Part shown: positions 7,826 through 16,905 of the stretch, piece by piece
How the letters are laid out: each line of letters opens with the position of its first letter
Numbering within the stretch: position 1 is the first letter of the stretch
Source of the DNA: Nevskia sp.
Lineage (GTDB): Bacteria; Pseudomonadota; Gammaproteobacteria; Nevskiales; Nevskiaceae
DNA: 40,003 bases
Direction: 5' to 3'
Assembly: GCA_019689635.1 (NCBI GenBank)
Contig: JADGHB010000023.1
Span: forward strand, 1 to 40,003
The notes under the pieces: generated by a model
What the model was told of the DNA's origin: nothing
Database searches by the model: none
The model's input: only the letters and a program-made list of their open reading frames with translations
Made by a program: the position numbers and the translations under genes

Positions 7826-9249
7826 GCCTCGTGCGCGCGCAGGAACCTGAAGAACTCCACGCCCTCGCGCAGCCGGCGTTTCATCATGTCCCAGCTCGCC
7901 AGCATTTCCTTGACGATCTCCCAGATCTTGCTCGGGCGGAAATAGAACCGTTTGTAGAAGGTTTCCATGCTGTGGAAGATTTCTTCCTTCGACAGGTGCG
8001 GATAGCTGATCGCGGCGAGCTGCACGCCCTTGTCGTTGACCAGGTTGAGCGCTTCGTTTTCCTTGAGCCAGCCGTTGTCCACCGCCTGCTTGTACAGCGT
8101 GGTGCCGGGGTACGGCGCGGCCAGCGACACCTGGATGGTGTGCGGATTGATCTCCTTGGCGAAGCGGATGGTCTTCTCGATGGTCTCCTTGGTCTCGCCG
8201 GGCAGGCCGAGGATGAAGGTGCCGTGGATGGTGATGCCCAGCTTGCGGCAGTCCTCGGTGAAGCGCCGCGCGATGTCGGTGCGCAAGCCTTTCTTGATGT
8301 TGTGCAGGATCTGGTCGTCGCCGGACTCGTAACCGACCAGCAGCAGGCGCAGGCCGTTGTCCTTCATGATCTTGAGCGTCTCGTACGGGACGTTGGCCTT
8401 GGCGTTGCAGCTCCAGGTGATGCCGAGCTGCCCCAGGCCGCGCGCGATCTCATGCACGCGCGGCAGGTTGGCGCTGTCGGTGAAGGTGTCGTCGTCGAAC
8501 ATGATCTCCTGCACTTCCGGCATGTTCTCCTTGATCCACTTCGCTTCGGCGATGACGTTGGCCGCCGAGCGCACGCGGTAGCGGTGCCCGCCCACGGTCT
8601 GCGGCCACAGGCAGAACGTGCACTTGGAACGGCAGCCGCGGCCGGTATAGATCGAGACGTAGGGATGCTTGAGGTAGCCGATGAAGTAGTTCTCGATCTT
8701 GAGATCGCGCTTGTAGATCGGGGCCACGAAAGGCAGCGCGTCCATGTCCTCGATGGTGGGCCGCGGCGGGTTGTGCTTGATCGCGCCGTCCGCCGCCCAG
8801 TAGCTCAAGCCCAGGATGTCGGCGAAGTCGCGGCCTTCGGCCAGCTCCTGGCAGGTGTAGTCGAACTCTTCGCGCGCCACGAAATCGATCGCGCGGCTGG
8901 CCTTGAGCGAGCCGGTCGGATCCACCGCCACCTTGGCGCCGACCATGCCGATCTTGATGGCGGGCCTGCGCGCCTTCAGCAGCTCGGCGAACTTCGCGTC
9001 GGTGGGGAACGAAGGCGTGCTGGTGTGGATGATCACCAGCTCGTAGTCCTGCGCGATGGCCAGCGTCTGTTCCACGCTCAGGCCGTCCGCCGGCGCGTCG
9101 ACCACGCGCGAATCCGGCACCAGGGCCGCCGGCTGCGCCAGCCAGGTCGGGTACCAGAAAGACTTCACCTCGCGCTTGGCCTGGTAGCGCGAACCGGCGC
9201 CGCCGTCGAAGCCGTCGAAGGAGGGAGCCTGCAGGAAGAGCGTTTTCAT
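7822..9249 (-). CDS. hpnJ: HpnJ, radical SAM enzyme making the hopanoid cyclitol ether
   Basis: Radical SAM protein of 475 residues with an N-terminal B12-binding-like region (about 1-150) and the iron-sulfur motif GCRSKCTFC (Cys206, Cys210, Cys213). In characterised hopanoid producers HpnJ contracts the glucosamine ring of BHT-glucosamine to give the BHT cyclitol ether. The ATG at 9249 overlaps the hpnI stop as ATGA, which fixes the start and argues for coupling; the longer reading frame upstream is antiparallel noise inside hpnI. Typical radical SAM strands such as EIMFDDDTFT and LLLVGYESG follow the cluster motif. Confidence 0.94.
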   Translation of the reverse strand: MKTLFLQAPSFDGFDGGAGSRYQAKREVKSFWYPTWLAQPAALVPDSRVVDAPADGLSVEQTLAIAQDYELVIIHTSTPSFPTDAKFAELLKARRPAIKIGMVGAKVAVDPTGSLKASRAIDFVAREEFDYTCQELAEGRDFADILGLSYWAADGAIKHNPPRPTIEDMDALPFVAPIYKRDLKIENYFIGYLKHPYVSIYTGRGCRSKCTFCLWPQTVGGHRYRVRSAANVIAEAKWIKENMPEVQEIMFDDDTFTDSANLPRVHEIARGLGQLGITWSCNAKANVPYETLKIMKDNGLRLLLVGYESGDDQILHNIKKGLRTDIARRFTEDCRKLGITIHGTFILGLPGETKETIEKTIRFAKEINPHTIQVSLAAPYPGTTLYKQAVDNGWLKENEALNLVNDKGVQLAAISYPHLSKEEIFHSMETFYKRFYFRPSKIWEIVKEMLASWDMMKRRLREGVEFFRFLRAHEA

Positions 9250-10412
9250 AGCGGTTTGTGAGAATCGGAGACGAATAAATCCATGCGCGCCGGGGATCGG
9301 GATCCAGCGAGTCGCATACGCTGGCCGCGCCAGTGCACGGCCTTGCCGAAGCAACCCGCGGCCCAAGTCGCCAGCAGCAAGGCATCGCGCAGCGGGACGG
9401 ACCACGCGCCGGCCCAACGCTCGCGCCACGGTCGTGGCGCGGACTGCGTCCAATGTAGCACAAGCCTCAGCGCCAGCGCGGCGGCCGCCCAGCCGGCGGC
9501 CAGCGGCGAACGCGCCAGCAGCGCGCCGGCGAGCGCCACCGGGGTGGTGCAACTGACGAACAAAAAGCAATAACCGAGGGGCGCCAGGGAGCGGATCGTG
9601 CGCAGCCAGCGCAGCTCGTGCGCCCACCATTCGGCGGCGCGGCGCTCGGTGACGTCGGTGCTGACCACCAGATCGGAAAGCACGGTGCGCAACCCGAGCC
9701 GGCGCGCGCGCTCGGCCAGCCACCAGTCGTCGGCCAGCTCGTCGCGCAAAACCTCGAAGCCTCCGATGGCTTCCAGGGTCTGCCGCCGCAGCGCCAGCGT
9801 GGCGCCGAAGCCGAAGCGCACCGAACCGAAAGCGTGCGCGATCCACACCGACGGCGCGAACCAGTCGTCGATGAACTGCACGCCCAGACGCGACCAGAAA
9901 CCGCCCACCGCGTGCCCGCGATAAAGACAGGTGACCACGCCCACGCCGGCCTCGGCCAGCGGCGCGCACACGCGCCTCAGATAATCCCGCGGCACGGCCA
10001 CGTCCGCATCGGCGATCACCAGGTGGTCGTACCTGGCCGCGGGCAGCAGATTGATCAAATTGCTGACTTTGGGATTCGCGCCGTGCACGCGCGGATCGCG
10101 CACCAGCACCAGGTCGAGCTGCGGGAACTCGCGCTGCAGGCGCTCGACCACCGCGCCGGCCGGATCGTCGGCTTCGCGCACGCCGCAGACGATCTGGAAC
10201 TGCGGATGATCCTGCTCGCAGACGCTGCGCAGGTTCTCGTACAGCCGCGGTTCGGCGCCGCACAGCGGCTTGAGCACCGACACCGGCGCCAGCGCCGCGG
10301 GCGGGGCCTCAAGCCTGCGCCGGCGCGCGCGCAGCACGGCCGCGAGCGCCAGGCCACAATAAGCGGTCGCCGCGACGGTCAAAGCCACACCGAGCAAGTT
10401 CAAGCCGTGCAT
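9246..10412 (-). CDS. hpnI: HpnI, hopanoid glycosyltransferase (ceramide glucosyltransferase-like)
   Basis: Membrane glycosyltransferase of 388 residues, GT2/GT21 type. In known pathways HpnI adds N-acetylglucosamine to bacteriohopanetetrol, the first step of the composite head group. Visible are an N-terminal membrane helix (LLGVALTVAATAYCGLALAAV), SVLKPLCG typical of the subfamily, Asp81-Asp82, the DxD-like IADADV (135-137), DELADDWWL, and a (Q/R/H)xxRW-type motif in HELRW, then C-terminal hydrophobic helices. The ATG at 10412 is the first gene of the minus-strand operon; 33 bases separate it from the divergent DUF2147 gene, so any promoter must lie in that gap or inside the neighbour. Confidence 0.93.
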   Translation of the reverse strand: MHGLNLLGVALTVAATAYCGLALAAVLRARRRRLEAPPAALAPVSVLKPLCGAEPRLYENLRSVCEQDHPQFQIVCGVREADDPAGAVVERLQREFPQLDLVLVRDPRVHGANPKVSNLINLLPAARYDHLVIADADVAVPRDYLRRVCAPLAEAGVGVVTCLYRGHAVGGFWSRLGVQFIDDWFAPSVWIAHAFGSVRFGFGATLALRRQTLEAIGGFEVLRDELADDWWLAERARRLGLRTVLSDLVVSTDVTERRAAEWWAHELRWLRTIRSLAPLGYCFLFVSCTTPVALAGALLARSPLAAGWAAAALALRLVLHWTQSAPRPWRERWAGAWSVPLRDALLLATWAAGCFGKAVHWRGQRMRLAGSRSPARMDLFVSDSHKPL

Positions 10413-10445
10413 CGAGGAAATCGATCCGCTCGCAGGAGTCGCGCA

Positions 10446-10919
10446 TTGTATCCCCGCACCGTGCTGCTCGCCGCCGGGCTGGCGCTGGCGGCGACGCGGG
10501 CGGCCGATCCGGCCGACGCCCTGCTCGGCGACTGGCAGGTGGCAAGCCGCGACGCCATCGTGCGCATCGAACGCGTCGGCGACGAATATCAAGGCCGTCT
10601 CGTCTGGCTGCTGCACGACCGCTACGGCCCCGAAGACGGCCCGGCGCTGGCGGGCCGGCCGGTCACCGACCGCAACAATCCCGACCCCGCCCTGCGCGAC
10701 CGGCCCCTGCTCGGCCTGCGCCTGCTGTGGGGCCTGCACTATGACGGCGCAGGCGCATGGACCGGCGGCTGGGTCTACGACAGCGACGACGGCCGCCGCT
10801 ACCGCTGCGAGATCGAGCTCGAAGACCGGAACCACCTGCGGCTGCGCGGCTATCTCGGCATCCCCTTGCTCGGCGGCTCGACCGTCTGGACGCGGGTCGA
10901 GCGCCTGCCGCCTGCGTGA
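10446..10919 (+). CDS. DUF2147 exported protein
   Basis: Small DUF2147-family protein of 157 residues with a probable signal peptide (RTVLLAAGLALAATRA, cleavage before ADPAD). The mature part begins LLGDWQV and carries the family pattern: IVRIERVGDEYQGRLVWL, a central GLRLLWGLHYDG, GWVYDSDDGRRYRCEIEL and LRGYLGIPLLGGSTVWTRV. The start is a TTG at 10446, supported by AGGAG (10434-10438) seven bases upstream; no ATG precedes the signal peptide. Family function is unknown, probably periplasmic. It diverges from hpnI and converges on the RND pump gene. Confidence 0.82.
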   Translation: MYPRTVLLAAGLALAATRAADPADALLGDWQVASRDAIVRIERVGDEYQGRLVWLLHDRYGPEDGPALAGRPVTDRNNPDPALRDRPLLGLRLLWGLHYDGAGAWTGGWVYDSDDGRRYRCEIELEDRNHLRLRGYLGIPLLGGSTVWTRVERLPPA

Positions 10920-10936
10920 ACCCTCGCGACCGTCGC

Positions 10937-13900
10937 TCAACGCGAATTCGCCTCGCGCACAAGCAAGGCGAATCCCGCCGGCATCGCCACCAGCACCAGC
11001 GGCACGGCGACGATCAGGCCCGAGACGATCGCCACGGCCAACGGCTGCTGGAGCTGCGCGCCGGCGCCCAGGCCCAGCGCCGGGGCCAGCGCCAGCGGCA
11101 GCAGGGTCAAGATCGCGGCCAGCGCCGACATCAGGATCGGCCGCAGACGGTGGTGGCCGGTGGCCAGCAAGCGTTCCCGCAACGGCCGGTCTTCCGGCAG
11201 CGATTCGAACTCCGAGAAATAGAAGATCGCGATCTCGGTGACGATCCCCACGATCATGGTCATGCCCATCATCGAACCGATGTTGAGCTCGATGCCGGTG
11301 AGCCACAGGCCGATGAACACCGCGCTCATCGCGCTCAAAGGCGCGGCGATGATGGCGAGCGCCACGGACAGCCGCTCGTACAGGAACAGCAGCAGCGCGA
11401 ACACCAGCGCCACCGCCGCGCCCATGACCAGGAGCAGATCGCGGAACGCCTGCCGTTGCTGGGCATAGAGCCCTCCGTACTGCACGTATACCGAGTCGGG
11501 GATGACTTTGGCCGCCGCCAGCGTGGCCTGCACCTCGGCGACCGTGCCGCCGAGGCTGCGCCCCTCGATGCGCGCGGTGACCGCGATCATGCGCTTCAAG
11601 TTCTCGCGCACGATCTGCGGCTGTCCGGAAACCGCGGACAGCGCAGCCACCCGCGACAGCGGGAACACGTGGCCGTCGGGCGCGGTGATCGGCAGGCTTT
11701 CGAGTTGCTCGACCCGGGCGCGCGCATCCGGCGCCAGCCACACGCGCACGCCGACCCGCTTGGGCGGCTCCACGAGCTGCGCCGCCACCTGCCCGGCCAC
11801 GGCGGCATCGACCTGTTGCGTGACGCTGCCGGGATCCATGCCTTCCAGGCCCGCGCGAACCGGATCCACCCGCACTTCCAGCGCATCGCCGGCGGGCAGG
11901 ATGCCGTCCTTGACATCGACCACGCCGCGCACGCGACCGATCGTGGCCGCGACCTTGCGCGCGGTGGTCTCGAGCAAGGGCGCGTCGTCCGCGAACAGCT
12001 TGATCTCGATGGGCTGCGGCACCGCCACCAGGTCGCCGATCAGGTCTTCCATCAGTTGCGCGAGCTCGATCTGCAGTCCCGGCACCTGCGTTTCGACCTC
12101 GTGGCGCAGGCGCGCCATCACCTGCTCGATCGGCTGCCGCGGACCCGACTTGAGCCGGATGAAGAAATCGCCCTCGTTGGCCTCGGTGATGCCGCCGCCG
12201 AGCTGGGTGCCGGTGCGGCGCGAATAGGTGGCGACGTCGGGATCGGCGCGGATGAGGGCCTCGACCTGGTTGAGCAGGCGATTGGTTTCGCTCAGCGAGG
12301 TGCCGGGCGCAGCGCGGTAATCGAGGATGAAGCCGCCTTCGTCCATCTGCGGCATGAAGCCGCTGCCGACCCGCGTGTAGGCGAACCCGCCCAGCGCCAG
12401 CAAGGGCAGCACGCCGGCCAGGAGCAGCCACGGCCGCCGCAGCAGCTTGTCGAGTTCCCCCTCGTAGCGCCGCCGCAGCCAGGCGCCGACGCGCGTCGGC
12501 GAGGGTTCTTGGGCATGGCGTTCGTCGAGCAGCCATTCGGCCAGGATCGGGACCACCGCCCAAGTCAGCGCGAAAGAGATCAAAAGCCCCGCGGCCATGG
12601 TCAGCGCCAGCGCCTTGAAGAAGGCGCCGGCGACGCCGGTCAGAAACGCCAGCGGCACGAAGATCACGATCGTGGCGGCGCTCGAGCCCGCCAGCGGCCG
12701 CGAAAATTCCCAGGCCGCCGCGGCCACGCGTTGCGGGATCGGCCCGGCGCCCTCGCGCAAGCGGCGCATGAGGTGCTCCAGCATGACGATGACGTCGTCG
12801 ATGATCAGACCGACCGCCGCCGCCATGCCGCCCAGCGTCATCATGTTGAAGCTCTGACCCGTCACATGCAGCAGCAACACGGTGACCGCCACCACCGCCG
12901 GCACTTCCAGCAGCGCGATCAAGATCACCCGCGCGTTGCGCAGGAAGCCGAACAGCACCAGCCCGGCGAGCAGCACGCCCACGACGATGGCATCGCGCAC
13001 CGCGCCGGCGGCGCCGATCACCAGTTGCGTCTGGTCGTACCAGTTGGCCACTTGCACGTCTTTGGGCATGTGCGGCGCGTAGCCGGCCAGACGCGCCTTG
13101 ACGGCGCGCGCCAGTTCCACGCTGTTGGCGTCCGGCTGCTGGTAGATGGACAGCAATACCGCGTCCTGGCCGTCGGCGTTGACGCGCACCCACTGGGGCA
13201 TGGCGCTGCGGGTCACTCGCGCCACGTCGCCGACGGTGACGACGCCGCCCGGGCCAGCGCGCACCACGATGCGCTCCAGCGCGGCCACGTCGTCGGGCTG
13301 GTTGTCGGCCAGGATCAGATACAGCTTGTAGTGATCCTCCAGGCGTCCGAGCGCCTGGAGAGTCGCGGCCTGGTTCACCGCGCGCACCACGTCGGCCATG
13401 CTCAGGCCGTCCGCGCGCAGCTTTTCCAGATCGACGTCGACGTGGTATTCGGCGATCTCGCCCCCCTGCACCTGCACGCGCGCCACGCCGGGAATGCCGG
13501 TCAACAGCGGGCGCAACTGGTATTCGGCCAGATCGCGCAAACGGGTCAGCGCAACGCTTTTCGAGCGCAGGCTATAAGCCAGGATCGGGAACACCGTGGG
13601 ATTGGCGAGCCGCGCGCGCACGCGGGTTTCCGGCGGCAGTTCCGGCAGCACCTGCGACACCGCGGCGTCCACTTCCAGCAAGGCGCGGCGCATGTCGGTC
13701 CCCCAGGCGAAATTGACCGAGATCTCGGCGCTGCCCCGGCTGGTCACCGAACGCACGTCGGTGACGCCGCGCACGTCGCGGATCGCTTCCTCCACCGGGC
13801 GGGTGAGCTCCAGCGTCATCTGCTCGGCGCTGCGGTCGCCGGCGTCGAGGAACACTTGCACGCGCGGGAACGCCGCGTCGGGGAACAGGGACACCGGCAT

Positions 13901-13993
13901 GGAAAACGCGCCGTACAGTCCGCCGAACGCCAGCACCGCGCAAGCGAACAAGATCGAGCGGCGGTGCCGCCGCAACCACTGCATGGGCTTCAC
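10937..13993 (-). CDS. RND-family efflux pump, inner-membrane transporter
   Basis: Proton-driven trimeric inner-membrane transporter of the AcrB/CusA superfamily, 1018 residues, near the usual length. The N-terminal helix (SILFACAVLAFGGLYGAF), two large periplasmic loops and two sets of transmembrane helices are clear. TM4 carries Asp399-Asp400 (GLIIDDVIVMLEH), as in the proton relay of drug pumps. The TM10 segment VGIVTEIAIFYFSEF lacks the AcrB-type lysine and instead has Glu920, somewhat like metal pumps. Substrate is therefore undecided between drugs, lipophilic compounds and metals. The GTG start overlaps the adaptor stop as GTGA; an ATG at 13984 is an alternative. Confidence 0.92.
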   Translation of the reverse strand: MKPMQWLRRHRRSILFACAVLAFGGLYGAFSMPVSLFPDAAFPRVQVFLDAGDRSAEQMTLELTRPVEEAIRDVRGVTDVRSVTSRGSAEISVNFAWGTDMRRALLEVDAAVSQVLPELPPETRVRARLANPTVFPILAYSLRSKSVALTRLRDLAEYQLRPLLTGIPGVARVQVQGGEIAEYHVDVDLEKLRADGLSMADVVRAVNQAATLQALGRLEDHYKLYLILADNQPDDVAALERIVVRAGPGGVVTVGDVARVTRSAMPQWVRVNADGQDAVLLSIYQQPDANSVELARAVKARLAGYAPHMPKDVQVANWYDQTQLVIGAAGAVRDAIVVGVLLAGLVLFGFLRNARVILIALLEVPAVVAVTVLLLHVTGQSFNMMTLGGMAAAVGLIIDDVIVMLEHLMRRLREGAGPIPQRVAAAAWEFSRPLAGSSAATIVIFVPLAFLTGVAGAFFKALALTMAAGLLISFALTWAVVPILAEWLLDERHAQEPSPTRVGAWLRRRYEGELDKLLRRPWLLLAGVLPLLALGGFAYTRVGSGFMPQMDEGGFILDYRAAPGTSLSETNRLLNQVEALIRADPDVATYSRRTGTQLGGGITEANEGDFFIRLKSGPRQPIEQVMARLRHEVETQVPGLQIELAQLMEDLIGDLVAVPQPIEIKLFADDAPLLETTARKVAATIGRVRGVVDVKDGILPAGDALEVRVDPVRAGLEGMDPGSVTQQVDAAVAGQVAAQLVEPPKRVGVRVWLAPDARARVEQLESLPITAPDGHVFPLSRVAALSAVSGQPQIVRENLKRMIAVTARIEGRSLGGTVAEVQATLAAAKVIPDSVYVQYGGLYAQQRQAFRDLLLVMGAAVALVFALLLFLYERLSVALAIIAAPLSAMSAVFIGLWLTGIELNIGSMMGMTMIVGIVTEIAIFYFSEFESLPEDRPLRERLLATGHHRLRPILMSALAAILTLLPLALAPALGLGAGAQLQQPLAVAIVSGLIVAVPLVLVAMPAGFALLVREANSR

Positions 13994-15042
13994 GGAGCTT
14001 GCACCCGCACGCGCATGCCGTCGGCCAGTTCGTAGGCGCCGAGCGCCACCACCGGATTTTTCGGATCGAGCGCACCGTCCACGCCCACCGGATCGCCGGC
14101 CGGCGCCACGAGCTGCACGTCCACGCGGTGCGCCACGCCGTCTTCGACCTGGAACAGATAGGCCCCGCGCTCATCGGCAAGCACCGCCGCGCGCGGCACC
14201 GCCCAGGCCGCTCGGGTGCTCGTCTCGATGCGCGCGGTCAGCGCGCTGCCCAAGGGCCAGCGCGCCGCATCCGGCAGGACGATCCACAGCGCGACCAGAC
14301 GCGTCTGCGCATCCACCGCCGCGCTCACTTGCGCCACGCGACCCTCCAGCGCGGCACCGCCGAACACCGGCTGCACGCTGGCGCGCGCCCCGAGCGGGAT
14401 CGTCGCCGCGAGCGCGGGTTCCACCCCGAGCTCGGCGTAACGGTCGGCGTCCGGCACCAGACGCAACAAGGCGCTGCCGGATGCGATGCGCTGGCCGCTG
14501 CGGACCTCGACCGATTCCACCACCCCGGCGACCGGCGCGGCGAGCCGGGTGATGCCCTGTCCGCCATCCAGCGCGCGCTGCGCCGCCAGGTTCGCCTGCG
14601 CATCGTCCAGGGCCTTGCGCGCCGCCGCGAGTTGGGCTTCGGTCGCCAGGTGCCGGTCGTACAAGGCTTGCGTCTGGTCGAACTCGGCGCGCGCCTGGGC
14701 GAGCGCGTGCTGCGCCTGGGCATACGCCAGGCGTGCGACAGGATCGGTTTCCAGTTCGAGCAAGGTTTGTCCGGCGGCCACGCGCTGACCCGGGGCCACG
14801 GCGAGAGCGCCCACGCGCCCGGCCTGCGGCAAGGACAGGCTCAGGGCGCGACGCGGATCGCCGACCAGGCGGCCATAGGCCTCGACCTCGACGGCGAAGC
14901 TGCGGCGCTGCGGCGCGACCGTGGTCACCGAGGCGCTCGCCGGGACGGGCGCCGCGGCGTTCGCCGCTTCGTCGCTCGCCGAGCAGGCGCTGGTCAAGGC
15001 GGCAATGAGGATCGCGAGCAACGGGCACACGGAGGGTTTCAT
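13990..15042 (-). CDS. Periplasmic adaptor lipoprotein of RND efflux system (HlyD/MFP family)
   Basis: Membrane fusion protein of 350 residues bridging the RND pump and the outer-membrane channel. A lipoprotein signal with lipobox LTSAC puts the lipidated cysteine at position 20. The order of domains is typical: first lipoyl half-motif (PQAGRVGALAVAPGQRVAAGQTLLEL has the usual pattern), a coiled-coil hairpin rich in Ala and Gln (about 105-155), the second lipoyl half (APVAGVVESVEVRSGQRI), then beta-barrel and membrane-proximal parts. AAGGAC lies 9 bases before the ATG. Coupled to the pump gene by a 4-base overlap. Confidence 0.92.
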   Translation of the reverse strand: MKPSVCPLLAILIAALTSACSASDEAANAAAPVPASASVTTVAPQRRSFAVEVEAYGRLVGDPRRALSLSLPQAGRVGALAVAPGQRVAAGQTLLELETDPVARLAYAQAQHALAQARAEFDQTQALYDRHLATEAQLAAARKALDDAQANLAAQRALDGGQGITRLAAPVAGVVESVEVRSGQRIASGSALLRLVPDADRYAELGVEPALAATIPLGARASVQPVFGGAALEGRVAQVSAAVDAQTRLVALWIVLPDAARWPLGSALTARIETSTRAAWAVPRAAVLADERGAYLFQVEDGVAHRVDVQLVAPAGDPVGVDGALDPKNPVVALGAYELADGMRVRVQAP

Positions 15043-15055
15043 CGGCGAGAGTCCT

Positions 15056-16447
15056 TTACCGGGAGGCGTCGCCCGCGCGGTCCGCGAGCGTCATCGTGGC
15101 CTGCGCGGAGGCGCTCCAGTCGTCCGCGCCGAGCAGGGTTTGCAAGGCCACGGCGGTTTCCGCGCGCCGCTGCGCGATGGCGTCCGCGGCGAGCGCGGCG
15201 GACAGCGCGCCGGTGCGCAGGGACAGATAGGTCGGCCAGTCCAGGGCGTGTCGGTTCCAGGCCGTCTCGGCGGCACGCCGCGCGGCGTCCAAGGTCTCGG
15301 CGTGCGCCCGCGCGCGGCGCAGGCCTTCGTCGTCCAGCGCCAGCTCGGCCTGCAGTCGCGCCACGTCGCTGTGCGCCGCCAAAAGGCGCGCGGCGTATTC
15401 GTCATGCAATTGCTGGCGCGTCGCGCTTTCGATGGCGATCCGCCCGCGGTTGCGGTCGAACAAGGGCAGCGTCAACGAAACCGCGTAGCCGCTGGTGTAG
15501 ACGCCGGCATTGTCGCGGGCGCGAGTGAATCCGACGTTGATCGCCGGAAACTGGGCGAGGATGGCGGCGCGCAAGCTGGCGTCCTGGGCGCGATAACCGG
15601 CCTGCAGGGCGAGCAGATCCGGGCGCCGCGCCGGGAGATCCGCCAGCAGGGCGTGCAGCCGCGCGGCGCTGGGAAGCGAGGCTTGGGGTTCGCCCTGCAG
15701 GGGGAGCGCGGCGTCCGCCCGCAAGCCCAGGAGCAGACGCAGCGCCTGCTCGGAGTCCTCGAGCCGGACGCGGACCTCGAGGTCCTGGCGCTCGAGGTCG
15801 GCGACCGCGTTGATCGCCAGCGCCGCCGCGTCCTCGCTCAGCTCACGGTGGTTGGAAGCCGCCGTGACGCGCGCGCGCAAAGACTGCAAGGCCTGCGTTT
15901 CCGCGTCGAGTCGCGCAAGCTGCGCGCGCTGCATCTGCACCTGCGCGAACAAACTGCGCGCGCGGGCCACCGTCTGCCATTCCGCCCACAGCAGGTCCAG
16001 ATCGACCTGCCGTTCGTGCCAGCGCGCCGCGGCCTGGCGCGAGGAGCGCGTGAGCAGACTGCCGACGTCGTAGGCGATCCCCAGGCCGAACGGACTGGTC
16101 GCGCCGGGCCCGCCGCTGCCGCCGGTGACGAAATCCTGCGACCAGGTGAGCTGCGGGTCCGGCAGCAACCCGGCGGCGAAGGCCTGGGCATGCGCCACGC
16201 CGGCGGCGGCGCGCAGCGCCTTAAGCTCGGGGTTTCCGGCCACCGCCAGCATCGCGGTCTCGGTCTCGTCCAGACCGTCGCGCGGATCGAACACGTGCCG
16301 CGCGAGGCTGCGCACCGGCATGCGCGCGGCGTCCACCTTCAGGTCCGCGATTCGCGGCGCGCCCACGGCAGCTGGCAGCGGCAACGGATGGTGGCTCGCG
16401 CAGGCCGACAGCAGCGCGGCGAGCACCGACAGAACGGCGCGGCGCAT
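15056..16447 (-). CDS. Outer-membrane efflux lipoprotein (TolC/OEP family)
   Basis: Channel component of the tripartite efflux system, 463 residues. I start at ATG 16447, which gives a lipoprotein signal (VLSVLAALLSAC, Cys16), as in OprM/CusC-type channels; the longer frame upstream overlaps the PepSY gene out of frame. Family features are the two repeated alpha-helical OEP halves, with A/L/R/E-rich heptad stretches (for example about 185-235 and 355-400) and the typical NPELKALRAAAGVAHAQA and FPAINVGFTR segments. It follows the PepSY gene by 4 bases and precedes the adaptor by 13 bases. Confidence 0.9.
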   Translation of the reverse strand: MRRAVLSVLAALLSACASHHPLPLPAAVGAPRIADLKVDAARMPVRSLARHVFDPRDGLDETETAMLAVAGNPELKALRAAAGVAHAQAFAAGLLPDPQLTWSQDFVTGGSGGPGATSPFGLGIAYDVGSLLTRSSRQAAARWHERQVDLDLLWAEWQTVARARSLFAQVQMQRAQLARLDAETQALQSLRARVTAASNHRELSEDAAALAINAVADLERQDLEVRVRLEDSEQALRLLLGLRADAALPLQGEPQASLPSAARLHALLADLPARRPDLLALQAGYRAQDASLRAAILAQFPAINVGFTRARDNAGVYTSGYAVSLTLPLFDRNRGRIAIESATRQQLHDEYAARLLAAHSDVARLQAELALDDEGLRRARAHAETLDAARRAAETAWNRHALDWPTYLSLRTGALSAALAADAIAQRRAETAVALQTLLGADDWSASAQATMTLADRAGDASR

Positions 16448-16451
16448 CGTT

Positions 16452-16739
16452 TCAGTCTGCGCCCGATCCCTCGACGGAGTTTTCCAGCAACGCGCCGGTG
16501 TTCGCGTCGATGCCCACTTCGTGCGTCGTGGTCCCGCCGCGGATGTCGAAGGAATAGCGCAGTCCGCTGCCGCCGCGCTCGCGTTCCAGTTCCTCGGAGA
16601 CGATCTTGCCGGGGAAGGCCTTGAACGCGGCCTCGCGGGCGGCCGCGAGGGTGACGGGGGGATGTTGCCCGGCTGCGGCGGAGGCGACCGCCACGGCACA
16701 GCCGGCGAGTAGCGCAAGGACGAAGAGTTTGCGGTCCAT
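16452..16739 (-). CDS. Exported PepSY-domain protein, first gene of the efflux operon
   Basis: Small exported protein of 95 residues: signal peptide (KLFVLALLAGCAVAVASAAAG) followed by one PepSY domain with the pattern TLAAAREAAFKAFPGKI, LRYSFDI and HEVGIDANTGALLE. PepSY domains are often periplasmic and are frequently linked to two-component systems or peptidases. I start at ATG 16739, which gives a clean signal peptide. It heads the efflux operon and is divergent from the response regulator, so it may modulate signalling by the sensor kinase or serve as a stress-induced accessory; neither is shown by sequence alone. Confidence 0.85.
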   Translation of the reverse strand: MDRKLFVLALLAGCAVAVASAAAGQHPPVTLAAAREAAFKAFPGKIVSEELERERGGSGLRYSFDIRGGTTTHEVGIDANTGALLENSVEGSGAD

Positions 16740-16800
16740 GATCGGGATGGCGGATCGAAACGGCCGCGGATTGCGGCAAGGCTTATCCTGATGCCGGTCC

Positions 16801-16861
16801 CTTAAACGGGGATTAAATCGGCCCGGCGGGCGCACGGATGACGTTTTTAATGACGCTTTAA
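16801..16861. promoter_or_regulatory. Two PmrA/QseB-like TTAA direct repeats between the efflux operon and its regulator
   Basis: Two direct-repeat sites occupy the 166-base divergent region. The first is CTTAAA-N5-ATTAAA with TTAA at 16802-16805 and 16813-16816. The second is TTTAAT-N5-TTTAAG with TTAA at 16847-16850 and 16858-16861. Both have an exact 11-base period (one helical turn), as in binding boxes of PmrA/QseB-type OmpR-family regulators. The adjacent gene encodes such a regulator, so autoregulation and control of the efflux genes are the likely roles. AT-rich islands in a GC-rich gap strengthen the case. Confidence 0.65.
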
Positions 16862-16905
16862 GCGCCGCAGGGCAGGATGGTGTTTTCGCAGCCGCGGGCA
16901 AGGCG

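Noticed and set aside
7822-10263. An 813-codon frame that would extend HpnJ upstream through HpnI
   Set aside because: The extension is an out-of-frame shadow of hpnI; HpnJ starts at ATG 9249 with a coupled ATGA overlap and has normal family length from there.
9246-13193. A 1315-codon frame that would fuse HpnI to a long N-terminal region
   Set aside because: Only the last 388 codons are HpnI; the rest is an out-of-frame reading of the RND gene and the antisense of the DUF2147 gene. The true start is ATG 10412.
10757-14035. A 1092-codon plus-strand frame opposite the RND pump gene
   Set aside because: Antisense shadow with His/Arg/Gln-rich low-complexity translation and no recognisable motif; the RND pump frame carries clear family features.
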